DNA from: Bacteroidota bacterium
GTDB taxonomy: Bacteria > Bacteroidota > Bacteroidia > Chitinophagales > Chitinophagaceae
Direction of reading: 5' to 3'
DNA length: 64,000 nucleotides
Assembly (NCBI GenBank): GCA_023387985.1
Contig: JAEWHC010000002.1
Span: forward strand, 248,001-312,000
The notes beneath the pieces are model-generated. The model saw only the letters and a list, made by a program, of their open reading frames with translations, searched no databases and was not told the origin of the DNA. Below are positions 44,330-51,474 of this stretch, in pieces (positions within the stretch are counted from its first letter, which is position 1; each line of letters opens with the position of its first letter). Made by a program: the position numbers and the translations under genes.

Positions 44330-45352
44330 ATGACCATAACGCACAAGATAGATACCTTTTTATTTACCATTTTCCCTGACCTAAAAGGTGCAGGTAATGA
44401 AGCAATCATTGAGGCTTTTAAGAAATATTATACCTACGGTCCATACAAACCCAAAGTTTCAATAGACGGCGATGTTGTTAATATCGTAATAGATACACCA
44501 GCAATAGTTTCTCAGGAAACTGACTACAAGAAAGTAGTCGCTTTGTGTGAAAAAGGAAAGTACAATGAAGCAAAGCCAATTCTGAAAAAACTTATCGAGA
44601 AAAACCCGTCCAATTCTGAATACCACAGAATAATGGGTCAGGTACTTTCAGATGAAGGAGACCAGGAAGAAGCTATCAATTATCTAATCGATGCACTTCG
44701 TTGGGATAGCAAGAACGGGTGGGCTCTATTGATGATGGGTAACATTTTTGCGAAATACAAAGAAGACATTCCAACTGCAATAAAATACTATGACCAGGCT
44801 CTTGTATCTAATACTAAGGACAACATCATTTTTACAAACATCGGGTATGTATTAATGCAGCAGGGCAAGTATGAAGAGGCAAAGAAATACTTATGGGAAG
44901 CCGTTAAAATTAATCCTGACTATCCCAATACTCATATCACTTTAGGTATAATAGCAGAGAAAGAGGATGACCTGCCTTCTGCTTTCTTCAGCACGATACA
45001 GGCATTAAAACTATCGAGCACCAAGGATTTGATATACCAGAACGGACTAAAACAGGCATTTAACCTTGCTAACAGAATAATAGGCTTGGGTGCAGGTAAA
45101 AAGATATTCAGAGAATACAGGCACAAGCTGGAATTTGATGGTGGTACAGAAGTAGATATTGTAGCAGAGGATGAAATGCCAACTGCTGCAAGGATTGAAT
45201 TTGCTGAGGTCTATAATCTTAAAAAACACATCATTCGCTACAAAGATGGCTACCCTGCTGTAGAGCATCTGATAATGCATGAGCTGGTACATTTAGATTT
45301 TGTACTACAGGCAAGGAAAGAAGAGGTCAATCAACTGTTCACCGCTACTTAG
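44330..45352 (+). CDS. TPR protein with HExxH motif, N-terminal part ending at in-frame amber
   Basis: The 340-codon part has about five tetratricopeptide repeats (residues about 60-235, for example ALCEKGKYNEAKPILKKL and GYVLMQQGKYEEAKKYL). A segment with the zinc-protease-like motif HELVH (317-321) follows, then Glu331-Glu332 as possible third ligands. Translation stops at TAG 45350-45352. The reading frame continues without further stops to 46315. The two parts read as one protein of about 661 codons, interrupted by nonsense mutation or recoding. The full-length family is not recognised. Confidence 0.7.
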   Translation: MTITHKIDTFLFTIFPDLKGAGNEAIIEAFKKYYTYGPYKPKVSIDGDVVNIVIDTPAIVSQETDYKKVVALCEKGKYNEAKPILKKLIEKNPSNSEYHRIMGQVLSDEGDQEEAINYLIDALRWDSKNGWALLMMGNIFAKYKEDIPTAIKYYDQALVSNTKDNIIFTNIGYVLMQQGKYEEAKKYLWEAVKINPDYPNTHITLGIIAEKEDDLPSAFFSTIQALKLSSTKDLIYQNGLKQAFNLANRIIGLGAGKKIFREYRHKLEFDGGTEVDIVAEDEMPTAARIEFAEVYNLKKHIIRYKDGYPAVEHLIMHELVHLDFVLQARKEEVNQLFTAT

Positions 45353-46315
45353 CAACACCGCAACGACTTTGTAAGAAGTATCGACCAGAGCATAAAGAAG
45401 TTGAAAAAAACGAACATCCCACAAGAGGCAATCGACAAATATTGTACAAGCCTTTTTGATGGTATGAACTTGCAAGCATACAACACACCTATTGACTTAT
45501 TCATTGAGACTTTTCTATACAATGATTTTGCAGAGTTAAGACCCTACCAATTCCTTTCTCTTTATACTTTAAATCAACAAGGCTTAAAAGCTGTTACAGA
45601 TAAAACCACTGTTAACCTATCACCACCAGATATTCTTTCAAAAAGCAAGATTTATAACATCGTAAATGCTTTGCATCTCAAACATCTTTTCGGTGTTGAC
45701 CTGATAAAAGAGTTTCAAGCATCTCAATCAGAATTGAAACAGGCAACCACTTTTTACGAAGAGTTTTTACAATACAAGGACGACAAAGAACCTGGGGAGG
45801 AATATGAGTTAGTGCTGCATTGGGCAGAGGACTTGAAGATTGATAACAATTTTGAACTGGTTGACGAGAATGAATACAGGACAAAAAGAACTGACATAGA
45901 CAACTTGCTGGCTTCTATTGAGCAAGACCCTTTCGACATAGAAAGCAAAAGTCCCTACAAGGATAGGGAGATGGAAAAGTTTCAGAAGTCACAAGAGAAG
46001 TTAGGTACTAATCCGGCTGTTGTCATGTTTATGGTAGATGCGTTGAAATACTTTCAGAGTATGCCAGATGCAGATATAAAGAAGATTGCTTTTGAAATTG
46101 CTACCAACGGCACACAAGGTTACAGACCAGACAAAGCAGATTACAGGATAAGTTTTATGCCAGGCAAACTGTTTTCAGGTTACCACATTTTGGCGTACTA
46201 CTACGTTAGTTGGAAGTTGGTTCTACCTGAGATGGTTTCTCAGCTACAGTTGCCTTTTGACAAAGAATATCAGATGGCGGTCTCAATGTACAATTTGGAA
46301 AATGGTGGTGAATAA
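45353..46315 (+). pseudogene. C-terminal continuation of the interrupted TPR/HExxH gene
   Basis: This part is in the same frame as 44330-45352, separated only by the TAG at 45350. Residues right after the stop read QHRNDFVRSIDQSIKKLKK and flow into a helical, acidic domain (LRPYQFLSLYTLNQQGLKAV, ADIKKIAFEIATNGTQGYRP, KLFSGYHILAYYYVSWKL). A TTG at 45401 could restart translation, but no good ribosome-binding site is seen. It is best viewed as the separated tail of one gene. Confidence 0.6.
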
Positions 46316-46450
46316 ATGTCTATGCAAACTTTTAATTGTAAAGTCTTAGGGATATATAATTGATTTATTGCACGAACAACAAATCAACACTCAACATCGT
46401 TGTGTCACTCACTTGTACGTTCCGTAACATTATTGAGCAGATTGGCTTCA

Positions 46451-46501
46451 GCCAAAGGTAGCTAAGCTAACACACGTAGCAATGCAATAGCCACCTTTGG
46501 C
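46451..46501. repeat. Inverted repeat, 14-bp arms
   Basis: GCCAAAGGTAGCTA at 46451-46464 pairs with TAGCCACCTTTGGC at 46488-46501 in 13 of 14 positions, with a 23-nt loop. No T run follows on either strand, so it does not look like a terminator. Confidence 0.6.
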
Positions 46502-46674
46502 TTCCCACAGCAAGAGCCACTCGTTCCTCATGGCACTTGCTTTCTGCTTGGCTTCTTTTTCAGCGGTAGAATAAATCCAGGCAATAGTAATTCTCACATC
46601 AGCACGACCCACGCTGCAAGGTAAAGCGGTGTTCCTCATGCCTATTCGGCAAGCAGATGCGCCAAACCATTGCA

Positions 46675-46731
46675 GCATTGCCAATAAAGCTGTTTATGAT
46701 ACTTGTATGGTATTGGCAAAGCTGACAATGC
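46675..46731. repeat. Nested inverted repeat
   Basis: TTGCCAATA at 46678-46686 pairs perfectly with TATTGGCAA at 46711-46719. An overlapping outer arm GCATTG (46675-46680) matches CAATGC (46726-46731). The hairpin has no T run and lies inside the non-coding block. Confidence 0.5.
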
Positions 46732-47440
46732 CCTGCGGGTGCTTCGCTACGCTTCGCAGTTTGTCACACTGCTTGCAGCTCATACGGCATTCGTCACGGC
46801 AGCTCCTGTGTCCTTCATGCCACCTCATTCATTTCGTCCTTCGTTCCGCTCCATTACACCACGTTCGTACCCTAAACATGTGCTACAAGGCATGGCATCC
46901 CTTAGCCACTCACGATGCCACTACACAAATGGAATGCACATACCTTTCCGCAAACCCACCGCTACAATACTCACTGGGTTCCATTCCGCTACACTACGTC
47001 CTACTTTCATTTCGGTAGCCTTCAGTCCACCCGCTGCCAATAGTTTTGCTCGCCTTGCGTACCACTGTCTGCGTTACGGGGCTGCACTGTCACAAACCCT
47101 TGCTCATGCACTGACCTTCCCACAAAGCCTTGAAGTGCATGTCACGTTCCGCCCCTTCACTGTGTGTCCATCGTTCCCTACGGTCACTTTACTGTCCACC
47201 CCAGCCAGTGGTGCTCGCAGCCACTTCCATTCGTTCCTCATTCCAGTGGCTTTGACGGCTCGCTACGCTGCCATGCTACAGCCCCTGTTACTCCCAGGGG
47301 CGGCTAACGCTTCTTTTTGCCGCAGGCGCTTTTACCTTTTTGCCGACGCACAGGACTAAATATGTACAGATTTGCTTGGTATTTAATTGCCCATTAGATT
47401 GCTTGGGTGAAATTGATTTATTAATTAAAAAAACATTTGA

Positions 47441-47686
47441 ATGAAGTTTATTGACTATCAAGAAGAAATCGAAAAATGGTTGAATGATAAAAACATTACC
47501 AATTTTGCTCCATTATCACAAAACAAGGAGTTTAAAGAGTTTATCCGTACACATTTTCCAGGCATTCCTGAAGATGCTTTGGTAAAAGCTATTCATCAAT
47601 GTTCTATAGCAATAGGAAAGGAAGATGTAAACTCTTTTTCTGGTTGTGTAGCTAACTCTTTGACGAACTTGGCTCAGGGTAAGTAA
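47441..47686 (+). CDS. Small hypothetical protein (81 aa)
   Basis: The protein begins MKFIDYQEEIEKWLNDKNIT with a balanced composition and a helical pattern, and ends NSFSGCVANSLTNLAQGK. There is no known domain, signal peptide or membrane segment. It stands between the two structured non-coding blocks of the island. Its amino-acid composition looks genuinely coding, unlike the frames on each side. Confidence 0.55.
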   Translation: MKFIDYQEEIEKWLNDKNITNFAPLSQNKEFKEFIRTHFPGIPEDALVKAIHQCSIAIGKEDVNSFSGCVANSLTNLAQGK

Positions 47687-47707
47687 CAAATAAAAAAAGT
47701 GCAGCAA

Positions 47708-47839
47708 GTTAGGCGGCTATCGCAGCCCCTAACTATGCCTGCAAAGAAATTCCGCCATAAACACAAAACCCACCGCACAAAGCCGTCATTTATTGCGTTG
47801 CTTCTTTGCAGGCAGCTACGCCGCCTGATGATAATGCTT
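47708..47839. repeat. Structured repeat unit 1
   Basis: The unit starts with a hairpin (GTTAGG / CCTAAC with inner GGCT / AGCC). A perfect 13-bp inverted repeat TGCCTGCAAAGAA (47736-47748) / TTCTTTGCAGGCA (47802-47814) encloses a 53-nt loop. The loop holds a 44-nt segment, CATAAACACAAAACC... to 47799, about 82 percent identical to unit 2. AGGCGGC / GCCGCCT can form an alternative outer stem. Confidence 0.65.
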
Positions 47840-48006
47840 TCTTTTTTTCTCTTTTTTCTTTTAAAAGTATTTATAAGGGGAAATCTGAATTGCTGAAGCC
47901 TGATACATACTTAAAGTTTCTGCACACCACTTCTGAATGATAGTCATACCTGACCAACAACGTTAATAACACACGGCTTTTGCCTGAATGGTTTTTATAA
48001 AGCAAA

Positions 48007-48145
48007 GTTAGCTACGGCAGCCCGACGCACAGACCCCACTAAAAAAACAAAAAGACTACGGCATAAACACAAGACCTTTCGCACAGAGCCATCTTTTATT
48101 CCGTTTCCTTTTGGTTTTTTATCTGCCTTCGCTGGTGAGATGCTT
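48007..48145. repeat. Structured repeat unit 2
   Basis: The diverged second copy shares GTTAG and GGCAGCCC at the start, the conserved segment beginning CATAAACACAAGACC at 48062, and GATG/ATGCTT at the end. The arms AAAAAAACAAAAAG (48041-48054) and CCTTTTGGTTTTTT (48107-48120) still pair at 12 of 14 positions around a 52-nt loop, although the arm sequence is different from unit 1. Confidence 0.6.
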
Positions 48146-48502
48146 ATAAAAAATCATCAGTTATGCAAAAGCAGCTTCGTATTATCAGCAGTCGTCGTGT
48201 GGCAGTTTGCCCTCTCAGTAGTTCATGTTTTCCAATGCCTTCAGTTCCTCGGTTAGTTTTCGGCAGGCACGTTCGCAGGCTTCCTTCAGTTCACAGCATT
48301 TATCCAGGTGTTGGCATCTATCATCTTCCTTGTGGCTGGTACATCTGGTGTTTTGCATCTGGTCGCCGCCAGCTTGCAGCATTGCCCTTTTAGGGCTTTG
48401 CTGTCATCGTTTGACCCTACGCAGGTTGACCAATACATATTTCCTACTTGACCGCACCTTATTAGCAGGATATTTCGACTTTATAGAGAAACAAAACGGC
48501 AA

Positions 48503-48529
48503 TAAAAAAGCCCTGTAGAAACAGGGCTC
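48503..48529 (-). terminator. Terminator of the 48551-49354 gene
   Basis: Read on the minus strand, the stem AGCCCTGT / ACAGGGCT with a 4-nt loop is followed by TTTTT. It is 22 bp past the stop codon. Confidence 0.85.
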
Positions 48530-48550
48530 GTAAATCACCAGATATTTATT

Positions 48551-49354
48551 CTAAAAGATTTCAGCAATTTTCAACGCATTGCCAGAAGAGAAGGTGTAAT
48601 AGTTTGGACCTACTTTCTGAGCGAACTCGATACCGATACACTGAATAACACTCACATCAGTTCCTAATGTAGGTGCGCCAGCAAGAGCAGCGGTAAGAGT
48701 TTGTGCTGTAGTAGCACTATCAAGAGGTAAATAAGGAGAGTAAGCAACAATGCTTGCTTCATTATTTGTCGCATCAATGGGTTCATATGTTCCTGTGTTA
48801 CTGTTGTAAGCAAAATCAGAGATAACAGCCACCGCCTGGATTAAACGGAAGTGTGTAGAACCTGCTGGGGCAATCAGAAGATTTGCAGGATTGAAAACAG
48901 GCACTGTCAATGTTCCCTCGTTTCTGTTCGCATTATGTGCAACAGTGTAAGGAGCGGAGAAAATACCATCAAAATTCACAGAAGCGTCAAACTGCACGTT
49001 TTTCAAATACTGCTGTTGCTGAGTGATTAGGATGGCACGGTAACCCCTTGCTTCGGTTTGGTCTTCCAGGTTAATCTTTTTCATGATAGCAGTAAGCCTA
49101 CCTGTAAGCTGGCTATCAGACATCGTGTTAAGCAAAGAGCTCAAAGCAGTTCTCACACTTTTACCAGCTTTAGCACAGGCAGCAAATTCATTCATGTTTT
49201 CACGAGTACGTTCAAACGCTGGGTCTGTCTGTACTTGTTCAGCAGATGGACCGCCTTTTAAGCCTGCATAATATTCAGGTAAACCTTTCATTTTGAAGTG
49301 GCGTACATCACCTAATGTGCCCACGTATTTGATATGTCCTTTTTGAATTGCCAT
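48551..49354 (-). CDS. Conserved Bacteroidota hypothetical protein
   Basis: The 267-residue protein starts MAIQKGHIKYVGTLGDVRHFKMKG (ATG at 49354), followed by LKGGPSAEQVQTDPAFERTRENMNEF and LSSLLNTMSDSQLTGRLTAIMKKI. This N-terminal pattern (GxIKxxGTxGD, KGG, DPAFxRTRENxxEF, RLT) recurs in a common, functionally unknown Bacteroidota family. The C-terminal half is beta-rich (FRLIQAVAVISDFAY, TPLPL-like stretches). No signal peptide is seen. It is last of the island genes before the nuclease and has its own promoter and terminator, so it is expressed alone. Confidence 0.8.
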   Translation of the reverse strand: MAIQKGHIKYVGTLGDVRHFKMKGLPEYYAGLKGGPSAEQVQTDPAFERTRENMNEFAACAKAGKSVRTALSSLLNTMSDSQLTGRLTAIMKKINLEDQTEARGYRAILITQQQQYLKNVQFDASVNFDGIFSAPYTVAHNANRNEGTLTVPVFNPANLLIAPAGSTHFRLIQAVAVISDFAYNSNTGTYEPIDATNNEASIVAYSPYLPLDSATTAQTLTAALAGAPTLGTDVSVIQCIGIEFAQKVGPNYYTFSSGNALKIAEIF

Positions 49355-49394
49355 TGTAAAGAATTTAATGGATTGATAAAAGATTTTACAGGTA

Positions 49395-49425
49395 TAAAAG
49401 TACATCAAAAAAGTTACTTTTGCAA
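49395..49425 (-). promoter_or_regulatory. Promoter of the conserved hypothetical gene
   Basis: On the minus strand TTG (49425-49423) is followed after 20 bp by TACTTTTA (49402-49395), one mismatch from TAnnTTTG. The start codon lies about 40 bp downstream. Confidence 0.55.
49415..49422 (+). promoter_or_regulatory. -7 element for the thermonuclease gene
   Basis: TACTTTTG is an exact TAnnTTTG match on the plus strand. It overlaps the opposing promoter's spacer. No clear -33 TTG is seen. A start near 49428 would favour the GTG at 49466 as the start codon of the nuclease. Confidence 0.45.
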
Positions 49426-49465
49426 GTATAAACATTTGATATTCAAACATTTAATTCAATATAGA

Positions 49466-49936
49466 GTGATTGATTTTGTAGGCATTTACAGGGTTTTAGC
49501 GGTGATTGATGGAGATGGCTTCATAGGTGCTCATATAATTTCAAATGATGTAGTTGAATTTAGATTGTATGGTATAGATGCACCAGAAATAAAAGTTTGT
49601 AAAAAGTTGAAACAGGATGAAAAGGAGCTGCATATTCCTGGCGAATTGCTTACGCAATTAGGAGCAATTTCAGCCTCATTCCTGCGTTCTGTTTTGCCAG
49701 TCGATACTTTGGTCACTGTGAAGCAGGAAAGCCAGAATAAAGCCGATAAATACGGCAGAAAGCTGTGTTATTGCTTTGTGCAGGATGGAAGTAGTATTAA
49801 TGCATTATTAGTAGCGGAAGGATACGCAAAGCCCTACAGCAGCATTTATTGTGAACAGTTGCCCGAGTTACAAAGATGGAATATCTTAGCAAAGCAAAAC
49901 AGCAAAGGTCTTTACAATTTAGTTCCAGCATTTTAA
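49466..49936 (+). CDS. Thermonuclease (SNase-like) family protein
   Basis: The SNase fold has VLAVIDGDGFI, VEFRLYGIDAPE (catalytic Arg and acidic residues), KADKYGRKLCYCFVQDG with the second Arg, and NALLVAEGYAKPY. Ca-dependent nucleases of this type cut RNA and DNA. The GTG at 49466 gives 156 residues. An ATG at 49334 would give 200 residues but overlaps the opposing gene and the promoter. No signal peptide is present with the short start, so it may be intracellular. Confidence 0.85.
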   Translation: MIDFVGIYRVLAVIDGDGFIGAHIISNDVVEFRLYGIDAPEIKVCKKLKQDEKELHIPGELLTQLGAISASFLRSVLPVDTLVTVKQESQNKADKYGRKLCYCFVQDGSSINALLVAEGYAKPYSSIYCEQLPELQRWNILAKQNSKGLYNLVPAF

Positions 49937-49941
49937 TAAAA

Positions 49942-50000
49942 GAGAACAAATCGAGAACAGCGGATGCAGATTTGTTGAAATGCTTATCTGATAAGGGTTT
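49942..50000. repeat. Candidate integrase arm-site cluster, right end
   Basis: GAGAACA at 49942-49948, ATCGAGAACA at 49950-49959 (identical to 35545-35554) and TAAGGGTTT at 49992-50000 (identical to 35606-35614) lie just inside the right attachment core. Confidence 0.55.
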
Positions 50001-50018
50001 CAGAGATAGGTTCAAGAG

Positions 50019-50031
50019 CCTCTCTCTCCGC
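50019..50031 (+). repeat. Right attachment site core
   Basis: Second copy of CCTCTCTCTCCGC, followed by AAATAAAATG instead of CAGATAGC. Upstream bases also partly match the tRNA T arm (TTC followed by a divergent stretch). Confidence 0.85.
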
Positions 50032-50048
50032 AAATAAAATGAAAGATG

Positions 50049-50077
50049 CCCCTCGACACTGTCGAGGGGATTTTTTA
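50049..50077 (+). terminator. Terminator right of the island, probably the original tRNA-Ser terminator
   Basis: Perfect stem CCCCTCGACA / TGTCGAGGGG with a 1-nt centre, then ATTTTTT. It lies 17 bp after the right attachment core, where the tRNA transcript would have ended before integration. Confidence 0.85.
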
Positions 50078-50130
50078 TAGCCGGTCGCGTGCCGGGCTCG
50101 CCCGGTTAAGCAGTTGTCAAAAATGAAAGG

Positions 50131-50622
50131 CTACTTCTTACCCTTATATTCTTCATCCGATACCGGTTGCTTCCAAATTACGCCACCTTTGTTTTGCTGA
50201 GTAGAAATTGCGATATGCTCAAATTCCGAATCAGGCGAAGCACCGTGCCAATGCTCAACATCTGGTAAAATCTCAACAACGTCTCCAACCTGCAAAACCT
50301 GTATATTCCCTCCCTTTTCCTGGAAATAACCGATGCCCTTGGTGCAAATTAAAACCTGGCCTCCGGGATGTACATGCCAATTCGTTCTCGCCCCGGGTTC
50401 AAATAACACATTACCCATCGTGAGGTCAAATTTTTCTTTCTCAGTAATTAGCATGGTTACCCATGCATTTCCACTGAAATTTGCCGAATTGGCCAAATCA
50501 CCTTTTGGAAATAACTCATTTTTTGATTGCAAAGGCGAATCCTCCCTGTTTTCTGTTTTATTGTTGCATGACGTAAATAACACCAATATCAGAAATGAAA
50601 TCTTCAAAACAACTCTCATCAT
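50131..50622 (-). CDS. Cupin domain lipoprotein
   Basis: The 163-residue lipoprotein has its lipobox Cys in LVLFTSC. One cupin barrel follows, with the metal-binding motif NWHVHPGGQVLICTKGIGYF and the second motif DVEHWHGASPDSEFEHIAI. It resembles quercetinase-like or carboxymuconolactone-decarboxylase-linked cupins. It is last in an operon with a CMD-family protein and exported hydrolases, which suggests a role in degradation of an aromatic or lactone compound in the periplasm. Confidence 0.88.
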   Translation of the reverse strand: MMRVVLKISFLILVLFTSCNNKTENREDSPLQSKNELFPKGDLANSANFSGNAWVTMLITEKEKFDLTMGNVLFEPGARTNWHVHPGGQVLICTKGIGYFQEKGGNIQVLQVGDVVEILPDVEHWHGASPDSEFEHIAISTQQNKGGVIWKQPVSDEEYKGKK

Positions 50623-50672
50623 AAATTAGCGCATTTTAAAAATATTTGAAGCAAATTATTCGAACTGGATTT

Positions 50673-51419
50673 CTATTTGGCAGACAGAATTCCTTCAAGC
50701 ACCTTACCTGCAGCTTTTGCCGGCTTTTTTCCCAGCGTTAATTTTATTACTGTTACAAATTCATCTAGTTGCGCGGGTGTCAGTCCAAGATTAAGGCAAA
50801 TATTAAAATGGGATTTAAGCATGGGTTCTGCTTTTCCAATCGCGCTGATCACCGAAATCGTAACCAATTCCCTTTCCAAAAAAGTCAAAACATCCCGTTC
50901 GAACAAATCTGCAAAGAGATGTTCTTTCAGAAAGACTTCAATCTCGGGTGAAAATGCAGAATAGCCTGTCCTGGGTAAATCCTGGGGATTTCCGGTTAGC
51001 TTTTGCAGCACTTCTTTGCCCCTGTCATATTTGGTCCGTGTGTCATTGATCGTTGAGGCCTCCTTTCCCATTTGATCAATTATTCCTTTTGCTTTCCGTT
51101 CTTCAATTACTTCAATTAAAGTTTGTAAGCCGCGGATACTTCTTGGAAATCCGCAATACGCATAGGTATGCACAATGGCTTCTTTTATCTGGTTTATTGT
51201 CAGGCCATCATCAAGGCCCTTATTTAAAGCGGGTTTCATTAATTGAAGCTCACCTGCAGCAGTCCATACGGCTATTTCAATTATATTCCGCTGATTTTGA
51301 CTCAATGCCTTTGCCTTATCTGTTTCATTTTGAGCAACCGAAGAAACCGGCAGAAGGAGTGCCACCAACAGCACCCAAAGCAAGTTGCAAACAAACACTT
51401 TATCCATTCTTTTTTTCAT
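50673..51419 (-). CDS. Exported carboxymuconolactone decarboxylase family protein (two domains)
   Basis: The 248-residue protein from the ATG at 51419 has a signal peptide ending SVAQ and two CMD/AhpD-like halves. The first has EAIVHTYAYCGFPRSIRGL with only one Cys, so it is not a CxxC peroxidase-type AhpD. The second has LVTISVISAIGKAEPMLKSH. It lies 50 bp before the cupin gene, a common pairing in Bacteroidota. Confidence 0.88.
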   Translation of the reverse strand: MKKRMDKVFVCNLLWVLLVALLLPVSSVAQNETDKAKALSQNQRNIIEIAVWTAAGELQLMKPALNKGLDDGLTINQIKEAIVHTYAYCGFPRSIRGLQTLIEVIEERKAKGIIDQMGKEASTINDTRTKYDRGKEVLQKLTGNPQDLPRTGYSAFSPEIEVFLKEHLFADLFERDVLTFLERELVTISVISAIGKAEPMLKSHFNICLNLGLTPAQLDEFVTVIKLTLGKKPAKAAGKVLEGILSAK

Positions 51420-51474
51420 AACCATGCTGATTCATTTAGTATAAAAAATAATCGCTTTACAAAACAATTCCCGG

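Larger units (their letters stand above)
46316..47440. other. GC-rich non-coding block with many inverted repeats
   Basis: This 1.1-kb region differs from the AT-rich island around it. Long frames exist (for example 46703-47359), but their translations are low-complexity Ser/His/Pro/Arg mixes without domain, start context or signal peptide, and are judged spurious. The minus strand is purine-rich with recurring GGAACGA-like words. Hairpins at 46451-46501 and 46675-46731 and motifs such as CGCTACGCTTCGC suggest a structured RNA or DNA element. No Rfam family could be named. Confidence 0.5.
47687..48550. other. Non-coding region carrying two structured repeat units
   Basis: This 864-bp stretch has no credible gene. 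Frames at 48163-48393 and 48225-48518 are low-complexity Ser/Leu/Arg translations. It contains two related stem-loop units (47708-47839 and 48007-48145) and a terminator near 48503 for the opposite-strand gene. Confidence 0.55.

Noticed and set aside
46703..47359. 218-codon frame in the GC-rich block
   Set aside because: The composition is Ser/His/Pro/Arg-rich with no domain, start context or signal peptide. The block is better explained as non-coding structured sequence.
47708..47733. GTTAGGC ... CCTAAC resembling integron attC core sites
   Set aside because: The order is reversed relative to attC (R'' before R'), one of the two boxes does not fit RYYYAAC, and no integron integrase is present.
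48225..48518. 97-codon plus-strand frame near the terminator
   Set aside because: Ser/Leu/Arg-rich translation, part of it within the terminator of the opposite-strand gene.
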